A stretch of DNA of 64,000 bases, taken from NCBI RefSeq assembly GCF_009183415.1, contig NZ_WEHU01000001.1, forward strand, positions 124,001 through 188,000, given 5' to 3'. Under the pieces are notes generated by a model. It worked only from the letters and a program-made list of their open reading frames with translations, searched no databases and was not told the origin of the DNA. Source of the DNA: Bacillus sp. B1-b2. Lineage in GTDB: Bacteria; Bacillota; Bacilli; Bacillales; Cytobacillaceae. The position numbers were made by a program, and so were the translations under genes. Shown piece by piece: positions 36,273-45,832 of this stretch (within the stretch, counting starts at the first letter, position 1; each line of letters begins with the position of its first letter).

Positions 36273-36749
36273 ATGAGTGTTTACGATTTTGAAGTCCAAA
36301 CAATGAACAATGAAAAGCAACCTTTGAGAAATTTTGAAGGAAAGGTTTTATTAATTGTCAATACTGCCAGTAAATGTGGATTTACTCCCCAATTTAAAGA
36401 GCTACAAGCTTTATATCAAGAGTACGAAGATAAAGGCTTTACTGTATTAGGATTTCCGAGTAATCAATTTATGAACCAAGATCCTGGATCTAATGAAGAA
36501 ATCCAATCCTTTTGTGAAATTAATTTTGGAATAACTTTTCCTATGTTTGCAAAAATAGATGTGAATGGAAAAGATGCAGATCCACTGTATCAATATTTAA
36601 CTAGCGAAGCACCAGGAGCCTTAGGGATGAAGGCAATTAAATGGAATTTCACTAAATTTTTAATTGACAGAGAAGGTAATGTAGTAGAAAGATATGCTCC
36701 TAATACCAATCCTTTAGAGATTAAAGAAGATTTAGAGAAATTACTATAA
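36273..36749 (+). CDS. bsaA: Glutathione-peroxidase-family thiol peroxidase BsaA
   Basis: A 158-residue peroxidase with Cys in place of selenocysteine. The catalytic residues are C35 ([12 protein letters not shown]), Q65-type (GFPSNQF) and W124/N125 ([10 protein letters not shown]). In bacilli, which make bacillithiol rather than glutathione, such enzymes probably use thioredoxin as reductant. It starts 7 bases after the 180-aa gene and ends before a bidirectional terminator. In B. subtilis bsaA lies in the same metA-ypgQ-ypgR neighbourhood. Confidence 0.94.
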   Translation: MSVYDFEVQTMNNEKQPLRNFEGKVLLIVNTASKCGFTPQFKELQALYQEYEDKGFTVLGFPSNQFMNQDPGSNEEIQSFCEINFGITFPMFAKIDVNGKDADPLYQYLTSEAPGALGMKAIKWNFTKFLIDREGNVVERYAPNTNPLEIKEDLEKLL

Positions 36750-36839
36750 ACCTTTCATCTAATAAGGTTGAATACCAGCACACTCTTTATAGACACTTTT
36801 TACGACAAAAGTGTCACACCATTTAGCAATATGAAAAAG

Positions 36840-36875
36840 TCAGGGATGAAGTAATTACCTCCCTGACTTTTAATA
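36840..36875. terminator. Bidirectional terminator between bsaA and the RacA-like gene
   Basis: GTCAGGGA (36840-36847 area) and TCCCTGAC form a stem with T-runs on both strands (TTTTAAT on plus, TTTTTC on minus). A second hairpin, GACACTTTT/AAAAGTGTC, lies just upstream at about 36790-36814. Confidence 0.75.
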
Positions 36876-36878
36876 TAT

Positions 36879-37439
36879 TTACCTATAAGATAGAAAGCGA
36901 AGGAAGTTCGTTCTTTTTTGTTTCTGTTGTTTGATCACATTCCTATATTCTTCTTCTAGTAAGGCTTGTTGAGAAGTATACTCCAATTTTGCAATGTATG
37001 CTTGCTGTTCCTGAATTTTTGTTATTTGTATGTCCATTTGCTCTTGTTGTTTTTTTATTTGCTGAACTAGCACTTGATTGAAGTTCTTCTGCAATTCCAA
37101 ATCTTTTTTTAAACTTTCTAAATCATAAAGTATCTTTTCTGTGGCATCGTTTTCAGAAGAATGAGAAGTAATTGGAGGGTTTGTTAATTCATCTTCAATT
37201 TGTTTAAGGGACATTTGCTTAGCATTTCGCATTTCTTTTACTTGAACTAGCATTTGTAGACCATCTTGGTGAAAATAACGATACCCATTTTCCCCAATTA
37301 CAATAGGAATTAATGATTTTAATTCTCTTAACCAATTCCTTAAAACCCCTGGGCTTTCATTAATGAACTCCGCAGCTTCTTTCACCGTCATTAATTTATC
37401 TTCTACTATTACAGAAGCTTCTTTCACTTGCATTTCCAT
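36879..37439 (-). CDS. MerR-like / RacA-type helix-turn-helix protein with coiled coil
   Basis: A 186-residue protein. The N-terminal winged HTH of MerR type (LMTVKEAAEFINESPGVLRN, then GYRYFHQDGLQML, about 15-70) is followed by a long Gln-rich coiled coil (about 100-160, KKQQEQMDIQITKIQEQQAY) and a basic Arg/Lys tail (KQQKQKRTNFLRFLSYR). This layout resembles RacA, the chromosome-anchoring protein of sporulation, and DUF3967 proteins. No metal or drug ligand domain is present. It is divergent from the GNAT operon and could bind DNA in that shared region. True RacA identity is uncertain. Confidence 0.7.
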   Translation of the reverse strand: MEMQVKEASVIVEDKLMTVKEAAEFINESPGVLRNWLRELKSLIPIVIGENGYRYFHQDGLQMLVQVKEMRNAKQMSLKQIEDELTNPPITSHSSENDATEKILYDLESLKKDLELQKNFNQVLVQQIKKQQEQMDIQITKIQEQQAYIAKLEYTSQQALLEEEYRNVIKQQKQKRTNFLRFLSYR

Positions 37440-37541
37440 TTTTTACACACCCCTCATGAAATTATTACAATCTACCATTGGCAAGAAGGACGTTTTTCCA
37501 TTACTTGTTCTTTACATTTCTATATAAATTCCCAATTTCCT

Positions 37542-37663
37542 TTGACGAGCTTTGTCTAGTTTTGTTAAATAGTATAAATTTCTAAAAATAGACACAGGAA
37601 ACTTTACAAAAATTCTTAATAGTTATACGATGAAAAAGGGATGTGGAAAAACATTCCTTTTTT
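37542..37663 (+). promoter_or_regulatory. Promoter region and possible attenuator of the GNAT-amidohydrolase operon
   Basis: TTGACG (37542-37547), 17 bp, TTAAAT (37565-37570) is one SigA-type promoter; TTTACA (37603-37608), 17 bp, TACGAT (37626-37631) is another. Between them and the leader ORF lies a hairpin, AAAAAGGGATGT with ACATTCCTTTTT (about 37633-37662), whose 3' arm runs into TTTTTT. That is a terminator in the leader. If the first promoter is used the terminator is transcribed and could attenuate. Confidence 0.5.
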
Positions 37664-37684
37664 AAGAATGAAGGAGGGGGAAAG

Positions 37685-37750
37685 ATGTTTTCAATGTTTC
37701 TTAGTAAGAAAGAACAACAAAATCAAATTAAGAGAGAAGATGGTTCATAG
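37685..37750 (+). CDS. 21-aa leader ORF coupled to the GNAT fusion gene
   Basis: A 22-codon frame (MFSMFLSKKEQQNQIKREDG, then S and stop) with a very strong Shine-Dalgarno (AAGGAGGGGGAAAG). Its last base is the first base of the GTG start of the next gene (TAGTG), so ribosomes ending here can restart there. It may be a coupling peptide or leader rather than a functional protein. The next gene has no good ribosome site of its own. Confidence 0.5.
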   Translation: MFSMFLSKKEQQNQIKREDGS

Positions 37751-40700
37751 TGTCAACAAAAATAGAAGAATTACAAACTATTGAAATTGTAAGCTACCAT
37801 GACAGATTAGCAAATTCGGTTGCAAAAATGTGGTCAGATAGTAAAGAGGCATGGGGTGGAACGGGAAGAACAAAGCAACAAGTAATAGATCAACAACAAG
37901 CTTCAGGCAATTTAGATACATTTCTAGCTATGGTAGGCAATGAAGTTGTAGGCTATTGCGGTTTTGCTGTCTATAAAGAAGATATCGGTGCACTTTATAT
38001 TCCATTATTGAATGTACGTCCAGATTATCATGGGAAAAAAGTCGGGAAGCTACTTTTATTACACGCAATTGAGCAAGCGATTCATTCAGAATGGCCGAGA
38101 TTAGATTTATACACATGGGCTGGAAATTTAAAAGCAGTTCCGTTATATAAAAGATGTGGTTTCTTTTGGGAAGATGACGACCAGTATACGCATCTTATGA
38201 ATTTTATGCCAAGTGTATTAAAAAATCCATTATTGAAGAAATACTTAAAAAACATAGATTGGTATCGTGATCTACAATTAGAAATAGAAGTAAAACCCGA
38301 TGGAGAATTAAAAAATAACTTTACATTCTATTCATATAGGTGGAAGAAAGATCAAGATATAATTTCGGTGAAATTTGAAAAAACGGGAAGAGGCATTAGC
38401 TATATAGAGACTAAGGACTTTATACTAGAGCTATTGCTAGAAAATCATGAGCTTATTGAAGAAACTGAGCAACTTGTCTATGTTCAAGTACAAAATAAAA
38501 CATCAGAGCCATTACAAGTCAAAATAGATGCCGACAATCAAGATAGAGTTTTATGCCACTTTTCGGAGTCTATCTTAATAGAGGAAAAATATACACTTGA
38601 AAAACCATTTACTATTCAAAAAGGCGATAAACCGATAAAGGGAAAAACCTATCCATTTATCCAAATAGAAGTGGAGATAAATGGAGTGAAAACACCGTTA
38701 CAATTAGGGATATCACCAAAATCACCAGTCTCTATGGCAGTGAAAGAACCGGAACATATACTTGCAAAAGAGATGAACACATACTTAGATTTAGAATTAG
38801 AAAATAACTTAGAGGAAGCCATTCATTTAAACGTAAGTCTTCCGAAAAGCGATAAACTAGCTTTTCATGAAGAACAAATAAGTATATCTCTAGCAAAAGA
38901 CGAAAAAAAATGGGTGAGAATACCTGCTACTGTGGTGGAATTAGGAAAATTTGATGCTGTGCTAGCATGTGATATTGCAAGAGAAGGTAAATCAGCAATA
39001 ACTTATCAAAAACAAATAACAATAGGCTTAAGTGGTATTGGCTATCGATTTATGGTTGAAAATGAAACACATTGGAATTTATACAATGGCACTCATACCC
39101 TTTCAGTAGATAAAGGGGATAATTCGATGACACTCTTAGATGAGTCTTTCGTTATGTATGCTCCATCTTTTGGGAAACCTTATTCTAATGAATTATCAAA
39201 ATTGAAGCCTTGTAAAGTAGAAGCAGTACCTGGAGATACTACCATTACCATGAAATTATTCTTTCACTCTAGTGAACTAGCAGGTATAGATATTATTGTA
39301 CATATGGAGTTGTATGCAGAAGGTTTTATTAAGAGATGGATCACAATAGTGAGTGAAACGACCTTAAAGCAAGATTTTTCCCTACAGGAAACCATCTATC
39401 ATGATTGGAAAAAAGTAGTGATGCCAATGAATGATCATATTGTGACATTTGATAAATGGAATGTAGTAGAGCCTGTAGAGATCCAATCAGGAAGCATCAA
39501 TGGAAATTGGTACTTTTCTGAAGATGTGAAACAACCGATTGGCTTTACTTGGAACGAAAATAGCAAATGTAGTATGGATAGATGGAGTATTCACATTGTT
39601 TCAGAAGAAGATGTGGAACCTGAAAAGCGAGAGAAAAACTATTCACCTGTTTATATTTCTATTGGTGCATACCGCAAATGGGAAGATTTCCAACACTTTG
39701 CTAATAAGGGAAAAAAGAGTAACAGGGAATTAAGAGATGAGCTTGCACTTTCTTTGAATAATAATAACTGTATTTATCAGGAGGAAACTAATTTAGATGT
39801 TGAACTGCTTCATCATAAACAGACATCATTAAATGGGGAGATACATTATTATGTAAATAATGTGAAAGTCAATGATCGTCATTCTGTTTCTATGGAAGAT
39901 GGATCATCATCCTATTCTATTAATAAAAATTCGCTTCCATTACAATCAGTCAATAAGTGGAGAACAGAACTGCTATTATCGACAAAAAAAGTAATGACGG
40001 AAGATCTGATATTAGTTCCATCAGGACAAATCAAAACAGAAATTTCTGAGCTGAAAAATAAGAAAGTTTATTCTGTATCCAACGGAGTATTGACCTTTAA
40101 AGGTTCACCAGATTATTATCCTGGAGTCTATTCTCTTCAGGTAAATGGAATGGAATGGCTTGATCATGCTTTTCCAGAGCCGACTGCTAAAAGCTGGTGG
40201 AATCCTTGGTGTGGTGGAATTAAAATGGGGCCGCCTGATTTAAATGTTTTTTCCTTATTGAAAGAAACTAGTACATGTGATTTTGTAGAAAGGAAAGACA
40301 ATCACCAAAATATCTGGTCTGGACTAAGAATTGAAACAACCATTGAAAGTCATCCAATCTGGAAGGGACTAAGGTTTGCACAATATTTCTTAGCATTACC
40401 AGGACTGCCTGTTTTCGTCACATATGTAGAGGTCATTGAAAATGCTGGTAAAAGAATGAGTGAAGAGCTTTGGCATACTAATTTCTTCCTTACTAGCAAT
40501 GACCATGAAAAATGTGAGTTGCATTTAAAAAATGGCATGATTAATCAAGTTTATTTGTCGTCAGAGAAAGAGCAATCTCTGCACTTTTCTGATGAAACAG
40601 ACTACTTTATTTCTCTTCAGCAAGAAAAAATGTATTATATGACAAATGAATCTGCGGAAAACACAGAATATTATAGTAACAAAGAGACGATTCAAATGAT

Positions 40701-40821
40701 TACGATGGAGAAATGCGTGAGAGATAATGATCGGATATACACGAAACCTAATTTTTTATTATTTAATAATCAAGAATTTAATGCAGCTACTTTAAGAAAA
40801 CTAAGAAGAATAAAATTCTAA
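37750..40821 (+). CDS. GNAT acetyltransferase fused to a large beta-rich region (1023 aa)
   Basis: Residues 1-155 are a GNAT N-acetyltransferase: the acetyl-CoA loop is VRPDYHGKKVGKLLL at 89-103, and WAGNLKAVPLYKRCGF is at 123-138. The remaining 870 residues are beta-rich and not recognised with certainty. A middle part (about 330-430) looks like Ig-like sheets. Two later parts (about 435-650, and 770-1015 with SWWNPWCGGIKMGPP) recall galactose-mutarotase-like sandwiches. No signal peptide or membrane helix, so it is cytosolic. Translation starts at a coupled GTG. The amidohydrolase gene follows after 15 bases. The substrate is unknown; sugar or aminosugar chemistry is one guess. Confidence 0.75.
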   Translation: MSTKIEELQTIEIVSYHDRLANSVAKMWSDSKEAWGGTGRTKQQVIDQQQASGNLDTFLAMVGNEVVGYCGFAVYKEDIGALYIPLLNVRPDYHGKKVGKLLLLHAIEQAIHSEWPRLDLYTWAGNLKAVPLYKRCGFFWEDDDQYTHLMNFMPSVLKNPLLKKYLKNIDWYRDLQLEIEVKPDGELKNNFTFYSYRWKKDQDIISVKFEKTGRGISYIETKDFILELLLENHELIEETEQLVYVQVQNKTSEPLQVKIDADNQDRVLCHFSESILIEEKYTLEKPFTIQKGDKPIKGKTYPFIQIEVEINGVKTPLQLGISPKSPVSMAVKEPEHILAKEMNTYLDLELENNLEEAIHLNVSLPKSDKLAFHEEQISISLAKDEKKWVRIPATVVELGKFDAVLACDIAREGKSAITYQKQITIGLSGIGYRFMVENETHWNLYNGTHTLSVDKGDNSMTLLDESFVMYAPSFGKPYSNELSKLKPCKVEAVPGDTTITMKLFFHSSELAGIDIIVHMELYAEGFIKRWITIVSETTLKQDFSLQETIYHDWKKVVMPMNDHIVTFDKWNVVEPVEIQSGSINGNWYFSEDVKQPIGFTWNENSKCSMDRWSIHIVSEEDVEPEKREKNYSPVYISIGAYRKWEDFQHFANKGKKSNRELRDELALSLNNNNCIYQEETNLDVELLHHKQTSLNGEIHYYVNNVKVNDRHSVSMEDGSSSYSINKNSLPLQSVNKWRTELLLSTKKVMTEDLILVPSGQIKTEISELKNKKVYSVSNGVLTFKGSPDYYPGVYSLQVNGMEWLDHAFPEPTAKSWWNPWCGGIKMGPPDLNVFSLLKETSTCDFVERKDNHQNIWSGLRIETTIESHPIWKGLRFAQYFLALPGLPVFVTYVEVIENAGKRMSEELWHTNFFLTSNDHEKCELHLKNGMINQVYLSSEKEQSLHFSDETDYFISLQQEKMYYMTNESAENTEYYSNKETIQMITMEKCVRDNDRIYTKPNFLLFNNQEFNAATLRKLRRIKF

Positions 40822-40836
40822 AGTCAAGGAGTATTT

Positions 40837-41688
40837 ATGAAGGTTATTGATGCACATATTCATTTCTCTAATATAGAAACATTTAAAGACACGGGAAAAA
40901 ATCTTTCCTATGTAGATTATAGTTATGAGGGACTTGTAGCAGAGATGAATAAAGCAAATATTGTTTTAGCTATAGGAATGGGAGTTACGGAAACACCAAA
41001 AATGGGCTTTCCAGATAATGAAGCACAAACGCCAATGGGCTTAGATCTTTCTAATAATCTTCCGAAAAATGTCGTATACTGTGCAGGGATCAATCCCTAT
41101 AATATGGATGAAGAAGCCATAAATAGATTAGAAGAGGAAATACAAAAGCCAGAAGTAGTTGGAATGAAGATATATTTAGGATATTATCCATTTTATGCTT
41201 ATGACAAAGTGTATGAGCCTGTTTACCAATTAGCAGAAAAATATCAGCTGCCAGTGGTATTTCATACAGGAGATACCTATTCAGAAAGAGGACTATTAAA
41301 ATATTCTCATCCCCTTGCCATTGATGAGGTTGCTGTGAAATATCGCAAGGTGAATTTTATGATGGCTCATTTCGGTGACCCGTGGACATTAACAGGAGCG
41401 GAGATTATCTATAAAAACTCCAATGTATATGCGGATCTTTCTGGATTAATTGTCGGAACGAAAAAAGAATTAGAAGAAGCTCAAGAAGGTGTCTTTTTAA
41501 ATCATTTACGACATGCCATTGTCTATTCTAATTCTTATCATAAATTAATATTCGGAACAGACTGGCCCCTTGCCCCATTTAAACCATATATTAAATTTGT
41601 GAAAAATTTAATCCCAAAAGAATATCACAAGGACGTTTTTTATAACACAGCTGTGAAAGTATTTCCTAAAATTAAACCTTATTTATAG
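40837..41688 (+). CDS. Amidohydrolase-family (PF04909-like) metal-dependent hydrolase
   Basis: A 283-residue TIM-barrel hydrolase. Ligand positions visible are H7 and H9 (VIDAHIHF), H143 (VVFHTGDTY), H178 (MMAHFGDPW) and D242 (FGTDWPLAP); K111 (GMKIYLGYY) may be a bridging lysine. Relatives hydrolyse or decarboxylate cyclic amides, lactones and aromatic acids. CAAGGAG precedes the ATG, 15 bases after the GNAT fusion gene, so the two proteins probably act in one pathway. No transporter or sugar gene accompanies them. Confidence 0.85.
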   Translation: MKVIDAHIHFSNIETFKDTGKNLSYVDYSYEGLVAEMNKANIVLAIGMGVTETPKMGFPDNEAQTPMGLDLSNNLPKNVVYCAGINPYNMDEEAINRLEEEIQKPEVVGMKIYLGYYPFYAYDKVYEPVYQLAEKYQLPVVFHTGDTYSERGLLKYSHPLAIDEVAVKYRKVNFMMAHFGDPWTLTGAEIIYKNSNVYADLSGLIVGTKKELEEAQEGVFLNHLRHAIVYSNSYHKLIFGTDWPLAPFKPYIKFVKNLIPKEYHKDVFYNTAVKVFPKIKPYL

Positions 41689-41885
41689 AAGAAAGGGTTG
41701 TAATTGGGAGACTCAGAGCAAGTTATGCCAGATTTTTAAAGGGAAAGGGAATAGAGAGCACCAATCAGAGCCCAACACTCCTGATTTTTTAAGAGAAAAT
41801 GTAAGAAAGAGTTTAAATGATAGTCAAATACTACTGTTTTCTAAATAAATAGGAAATAAAGTTTACATTATTCTTTCAATAACAA

Positions 41886-41946
41886 CCTCAAATTAGTAGG
41901 CGAATGTCAATGATATCTTTCGCCTACTAATTTGAGGCTTTTTTGT
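41886..41946 (+). terminator. Long rho-independent terminator
   Basis: CCTCAAATTAGTAGGCGA (41886-41903) pairs perfectly with TCGCCTACTAATTTGAGG (41920-41937), then CTTTTTT. It ends the GNAT-amidohydrolase operon about 200 bases after its last stop; the bases between hold no gene. Confidence 0.85.
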
Positions 41947-42036
41947 ATGATTAAGCTTTATACCTAAACAACGAAATAGTTGGCTAATTGCTAATTCATG
42001 TTACAATATGTAAATGAACCTATTGGAAGTGATTAA

Positions 42037-42693
42037 ATGAATATCATTGCAAAAACGGAAGCATTTGTTAAAAATCAATTAGCTCACGATACAACTGGAC
42101 ATGATTGGTATCATATAAATAGAGTAAGAAATCTTGCCATTTTTATCGGGGAGAAAGAAGCTAGTGAAAACATAAAAGTGATAGAACTAGCAGCATTGTT
42201 ACATGATATTGCTGATGAAAAATTAAACGAATCAAAGCAGTCGGGAGAAAGAAAGTTAATTCAATATCTAGAACAACTTTCTATAGGGAAGGAAGAAAAA
42301 GAACAGATTCTTTCCATTATATCTACAGTAGGTTTTAAAGGTGGAAATGGAGTCTCTCCAGAATCACTAGAAGCAAAGATTGTGCAAGATGCCGATCGCT
42401 TAGATGCCATTGGAGCAATTGGAATCGCTAGAACGTTTGCTTATGGCGGGCATAAAGGGAGTCCAATCTTTGACCCGGAATTAAAAAGTAGAACTAACAT
42501 GACAGTGGAAGAATATCGGAACGAAAAGTCTTCTTCTATTCATCATTTTTACGAGAAATTATTAAAATTACAAAATCTTTTACATACAGAAACAGCTAAA
42601 AGGATAGCAAGTAAAAGGCATCAATACATGGAAATGTATTTAGAAGAATTTTATAAGGAATGGAATGGGGATTATGAAAAGTATTTCGATTGA
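42037..42693 (+). CDS. ypgQ: HD-domain phosphohydrolase (YpgQ-type)
   Basis: A 218-residue HD-superfamily phosphohydrolase. The metal site is H26 (DWYHINRVRN), H56/D57 (ALLHDIAD) and a distal Asp in VQDADRLDAIGA. Relatives cleave phosphate from nucleotides; B. subtilis YpgQ is reported to be a (d)NTP pyrophosphohydrolase. The C-terminal helix overlaps the start of the downstream ABC-F gene by 29 bases, so translation is probably coupled. The position fits the B. subtilis ypgQ-ypgR neighbourhood. Confidence 0.88.
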   Translation: MNIIAKTEAFVKNQLAHDTTGHDWYHINRVRNLAIFIGEKEASENIKVIELAALLHDIADEKLNESKQSGERKLIQYLEQLSIGKEEKEQILSIISTVGFKGGNGVSPESLEAKIVQDADRLDAIGAIGIARTFAYGGHKGSPIFDPELKSRTNMTVEEYRNEKSSSIHHFYEKLLKLQNLLHTETAKRIASKRHQYMEMYLEEFYKEWNGDYEKYFD

Positions 42694-44560
42694 ACAAATG
42701 ACAAAAACCTACGGAGAGAAACAATTATTTCAAAATATTACTTTTTCCATAAGCGAAAAAGAACGTGTAGGGTTAATTGGAATAAATGGAACGGGAAAAT
42801 CCTCTCTTTTAAAAATTGTTGCAGGTTTAGATTTACCAGATGAAGGAGAAATTATCGCCCCTAAAGATTATCGAATTGCTTATTCTGCCCAAAGTCCAGA
42901 ATTGAATCAAGACCTATCTGTACTAGAACAAGTTTTCGAAGGAGATGCTCCAGTTCTTACATTGATGAGAGATTATGAAGAAATATTAATGAAAGTAAAT
43001 AGCAATCCTGAAAATACTAGCTTACATGAAACATTATTCTCTATCCAGAAAAGAATGGATGCCTTAAATGGTTGGGAAGCACATACGAACGCCAAAACTA
43101 TTTTAATGAAGCTTGGTATTGAAAACTTTGATAAGAAAATGGGAGAGCTTTCTGGAGGGCAGAAAAAAAGAGTAGCACTAGCACAAGTGCTTATTCAAGA
43201 TCCAGATTTACTAATACTTGATGAGCCTACCAACCACTTAGATTTTGAAGCGGTTAAGTGGCTAGAAGACTATTTAACAAGATTTAATGGTGCTCTCTTA
43301 CTAGTAACACATGATCGATATTTCTTAGATAAAGTAACAAATAGAATGTTTGAATTAGATGGTGGTAATCTATACAGCTATAAAGGGAACTATGCTGATT
43401 TCTTGCAAGCGAAAGCTATAAGAGAAGAGAATGAAGCAGCAACCATTGATAAACAACAAAACTTATTCAGAAGAGAATTAGAATGGATGAGAAGGGGTGC
43501 TAAGGCTCGGTCAACAAAACAGAAAGCACGCATTCAACGTTTTGATTCATTGGATGAGAAATTATCAAGTGTTAAATCAAAAGAAAAACTTGATATGGCA
43601 CTAAAAGGCAGTAGATTAGGGAAGCAAGTTTTTGAGCTACTTCATGCAAGTAAACACTTTAAAGACAAAACCATTCTGAATAACTTTGATTTACTAGTTA
43701 AGCCTGGAGATCGAATAGGCATCATTGGAAAAAATGGGACAGGCAAGTCTACATTATTAAATATTTTGGCTGGTAGCATTTCTCTTGATTCAGGTGAAAG
43801 AATAATTGGTCAAACGGTGAAGGTTGCTTATTATACACAAGAGAATGAAGAAATGGATCTCACCAAAAGAATGATAGAGTATTTAAAAGAAACAGCAGAA
43901 GTAATAGAGACAGCGGATGGAAAAACAATATCAGCGGCTCAAATGCTCGAACGTTTCTTATTTCCTATGCATACACACGGAACTATTATTGGAAAGCTCT
44001 CTGGAGGAGAAAGAAGAAGGCTTTATTTATTAAAAATTTTAATGGGTGAGCCGAATGTATTGCTATTGGATGAACCTACAAATGATTTAGATACACAGAC
44101 ATTAATGGTGCTAGAGGATTATTTAGAAGAATTCAATGGAGTTGTTATTACCGTTTCTCATGATCGTTACTTCCTAGATAAAGTGGCACAAACTCTGCTG
44201 ATTTTAAAAGGAGATGGAGTAATAGATTCCTATTATGGAAATTACTCTGAATATCTTGAAGTAGAGCGTGCTGAAGAGCAACAACAATTGAAAGTGAAAA
44301 AAGAAAAACCACAAGAAATCGTTCAAGAGAAAACAAAAAAGGTCAAATTAAGCTACAATGAACAAAGAGAATGGGCTTCTATTGATGAAGATATAGAGAA
44401 AGTAGAACAAAGATTATCTGATATAGAAGGAGAGTTAGCTCAGTCAGGTAGTGATTTTGAAAAAGCAAATGCGTTAATGAAAGAACAGGAAGAGTTAAAT
44501 GAAAGATTAGAATACTTAATTGAAAGATGGAGTTATCTTTCTGAAATAGCAGATCAATAA
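42665..44560 (+). CDS. ABC-F ribosome-associated ATPase (YfmR/Uup-like)
   Basis: A 631-residue soluble protein with two ATPase cassettes and no membrane domain. Walker A motifs GINGTGKSS (39-47) and GKNGTGKST (355-363), signatures LSGGQKKRVALAQ and LSGGERRRLYLLK, and both DEPTNHLDFE and DEPTNDLDTQ are present. A C-terminal coiled coil (about 560-628) is typical of Uup/YfmR. ABC-F proteins act in the ribosomal E site to relieve stalling. ATG 42665 is supported by AAGGA 5 bases upstream, inside the 3' end of ypgQ; ATG 42674 is an alternative. Which of the several ABC-F paralogues it is remains uncertain. Confidence 0.92.
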   Translation: MGIMKSISIEQMTKTYGEKQLFQNITFSISEKERVGLIGINGTGKSSLLKIVAGLDLPDEGEIIAPKDYRIAYSAQSPELNQDLSVLEQVFEGDAPVLTLMRDYEEILMKVNSNPENTSLHETLFSIQKRMDALNGWEAHTNAKTILMKLGIENFDKKMGELSGGQKKRVALAQVLIQDPDLLILDEPTNHLDFEAVKWLEDYLTRFNGALLLVTHDRYFLDKVTNRMFELDGGNLYSYKGNYADFLQAKAIREENEAATIDKQQNLFRRELEWMRRGAKARSTKQKARIQRFDSLDEKLSSVKSKEKLDMALKGSRLGKQVFELLHASKHFKDKTILNNFDLLVKPGDRIGIIGKNGTGKSTLLNILAGSISLDSGERIIGQTVKVAYYTQENEEMDLTKRMIEYLKETAEVIETADGKTISAAQMLERFLFPMHTHGTIIGKLSGGERRRLYLLKILMGEPNVLLLDEPTNDLDTQTLMVLEDYLEEFNGVVITVSHDRYFLDKVAQTLLILKGDGVIDSYYGNYSEYLEVERAEEQQQLKVKKEKPQEIVQEKTKKVKLSYNEQREWASIDEDIEKVEQRLSDIEGELAQSGSDFEKANALMKEQEELNERLEYLIERWSYLSEIADQ

Positions 44561-44630
44561 GAAGACTTCTTCCTATACCTTTGGAAATACGACATGTTAA
44601 GATAAAAGGAGATATAAGGGGGTATAAAGA

Positions 44631-45758
44631 GTGAAAATACTATCAATTGAACCTACACCAAGTCCAAATACCATGAAAATAAATTTAGACCAAGAACTAC
44701 CAATGGGAAAAAGTAATAACTATAAGGTAGAGAAGAAAGAAGAAGCACCAGAATTAATTCAAGGAATATTGTCTATAGAAGGAATTAAGGGTGTGTACCA
44801 TGTAGCCGATTTTTTAGCTGTAGAGCGAAATGCTCGATATGATTGGAAAGAGCTCCTATCTAAAGTTCGTCTCGCTTTCGGAGAGGATGAAAGCGAAAAA
44901 CAGAATGAATCACTTGTCAACGAGCACTTTGGAGAAATAAAGGTACAAGTACAAATGTACAAGGGAATTCCAATGCAGATTAAATTATCTGATAGTAATG
45001 AGGAGAAACGCTTTGGTTTACCAGAACATTTTATACAAGCAGTCTCCCTTGTACGAACTCCTGAAGATAATGTGGTTATGACAAGAAAATGGAAGGACTT
45101 TGGTGTTAGATACGGAGAATTTGAAGAAATCGGCCGTGATATGATAGAAGAGTTAACGGCTGCTTATCCAAATACAAGAATAGAATCTATTATTAACCAA
45201 GCGAAAAATCCCCATGTACAAGATGAAGCGAAACTAAAGCGAGAAAAAAGAAAGCTTCAGCTAGAAGATCTTGACTTTCCTGATTGGAAAATCAGATATC
45301 AAAGATTAGAACAAAGTGAAGATCCTACAGTAGAGGATATTCCTGTCTTAACGAAAGCGCTTGATGATGAAAAGCCTTCTATTAGAAGACTAGCAACTGT
45401 TTATTTAGGAATGATTGAAGATACTAGAGTACTTCCATCACTTTATAAAGCATTAAAGGATAAAACGGTAACGGTTCGCCGTACTGCAGGTGATTGCTTA
45501 TCCGATTTAGGTTTTCCTGAAGCTATGAATGAAATGATGGAAGCTTTATCAGATAAAAGTAAACTAGTTCGCTGGAGAGCTGCTATGTTTTTGTATGAGG
45601 TTGGTGATGAAACGGCACTCACTGCATTAAAACAACATGAGAATGATCCTGAATTCGAAGTTAGCTTACAGGTGAAAATGGCGATGGAAAGAATAGAGTT
45701 GGGCGAAGAAGCGAAGGGTTCTGTTTGGAAGCAAATGACCGAAGCGAGAAGTAAGTAA
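44631..45758 (+). CDS. ypgR: CvfC/YpgR-like HEAT-repeat protein
   Basis: A 375-residue protein. The N-terminal domain (about 1-95, PTPSPNTMKINLDQELPMGK) resembles the Nfu N-terminal scaffold domain. The middle is mixed, and the C-terminal part (about 235-360) has HEAT-like repeats (RRLATVYLGMIEDTRVLPSL, VRRTAGDCLSDLGFPEAMNE, VRWRAAMFLYEVGDETALTA). It corresponds to B. subtilis YpgR and S. aureus conserved virulence factor C. A link to iron-sulfur or redox metabolism is only suggested by the domain and by brxA downstream. GTG start with AAGGGGG upstream. Confidence 0.9.
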   Translation: MKILSIEPTPSPNTMKINLDQELPMGKSNNYKVEKKEEAPELIQGILSIEGIKGVYHVADFLAVERNARYDWKELLSKVRLAFGEDESEKQNESLVNEHFGEIKVQVQMYKGIPMQIKLSDSNEEKRFGLPEHFIQAVSLVRTPEDNVVMTRKWKDFGVRYGEFEEIGRDMIEELTAAYPNTRIESIINQAKNPHVQDEAKLKREKRKLQLEDLDFPDWKIRYQRLEQSEDPTVEDIPVLTKALDDEKPSIRRLATVYLGMIEDTRVLPSLYKALKDKTVTVRRTAGDCLSDLGFPEAMNEMMEALSDKSKLVRWRAAMFLYEVGDETALTALKQHENDPEFEVSLQVKMAMERIELGEEAKGSVWKQMTEARSK

Positions 45759-45832
45759 AATTCAAAGCATTGCAGACTGTAAAAAAATTAGGTATAGTAA
45801 ATGCAAATCAATCAGCAATAGGAGGAATTATT

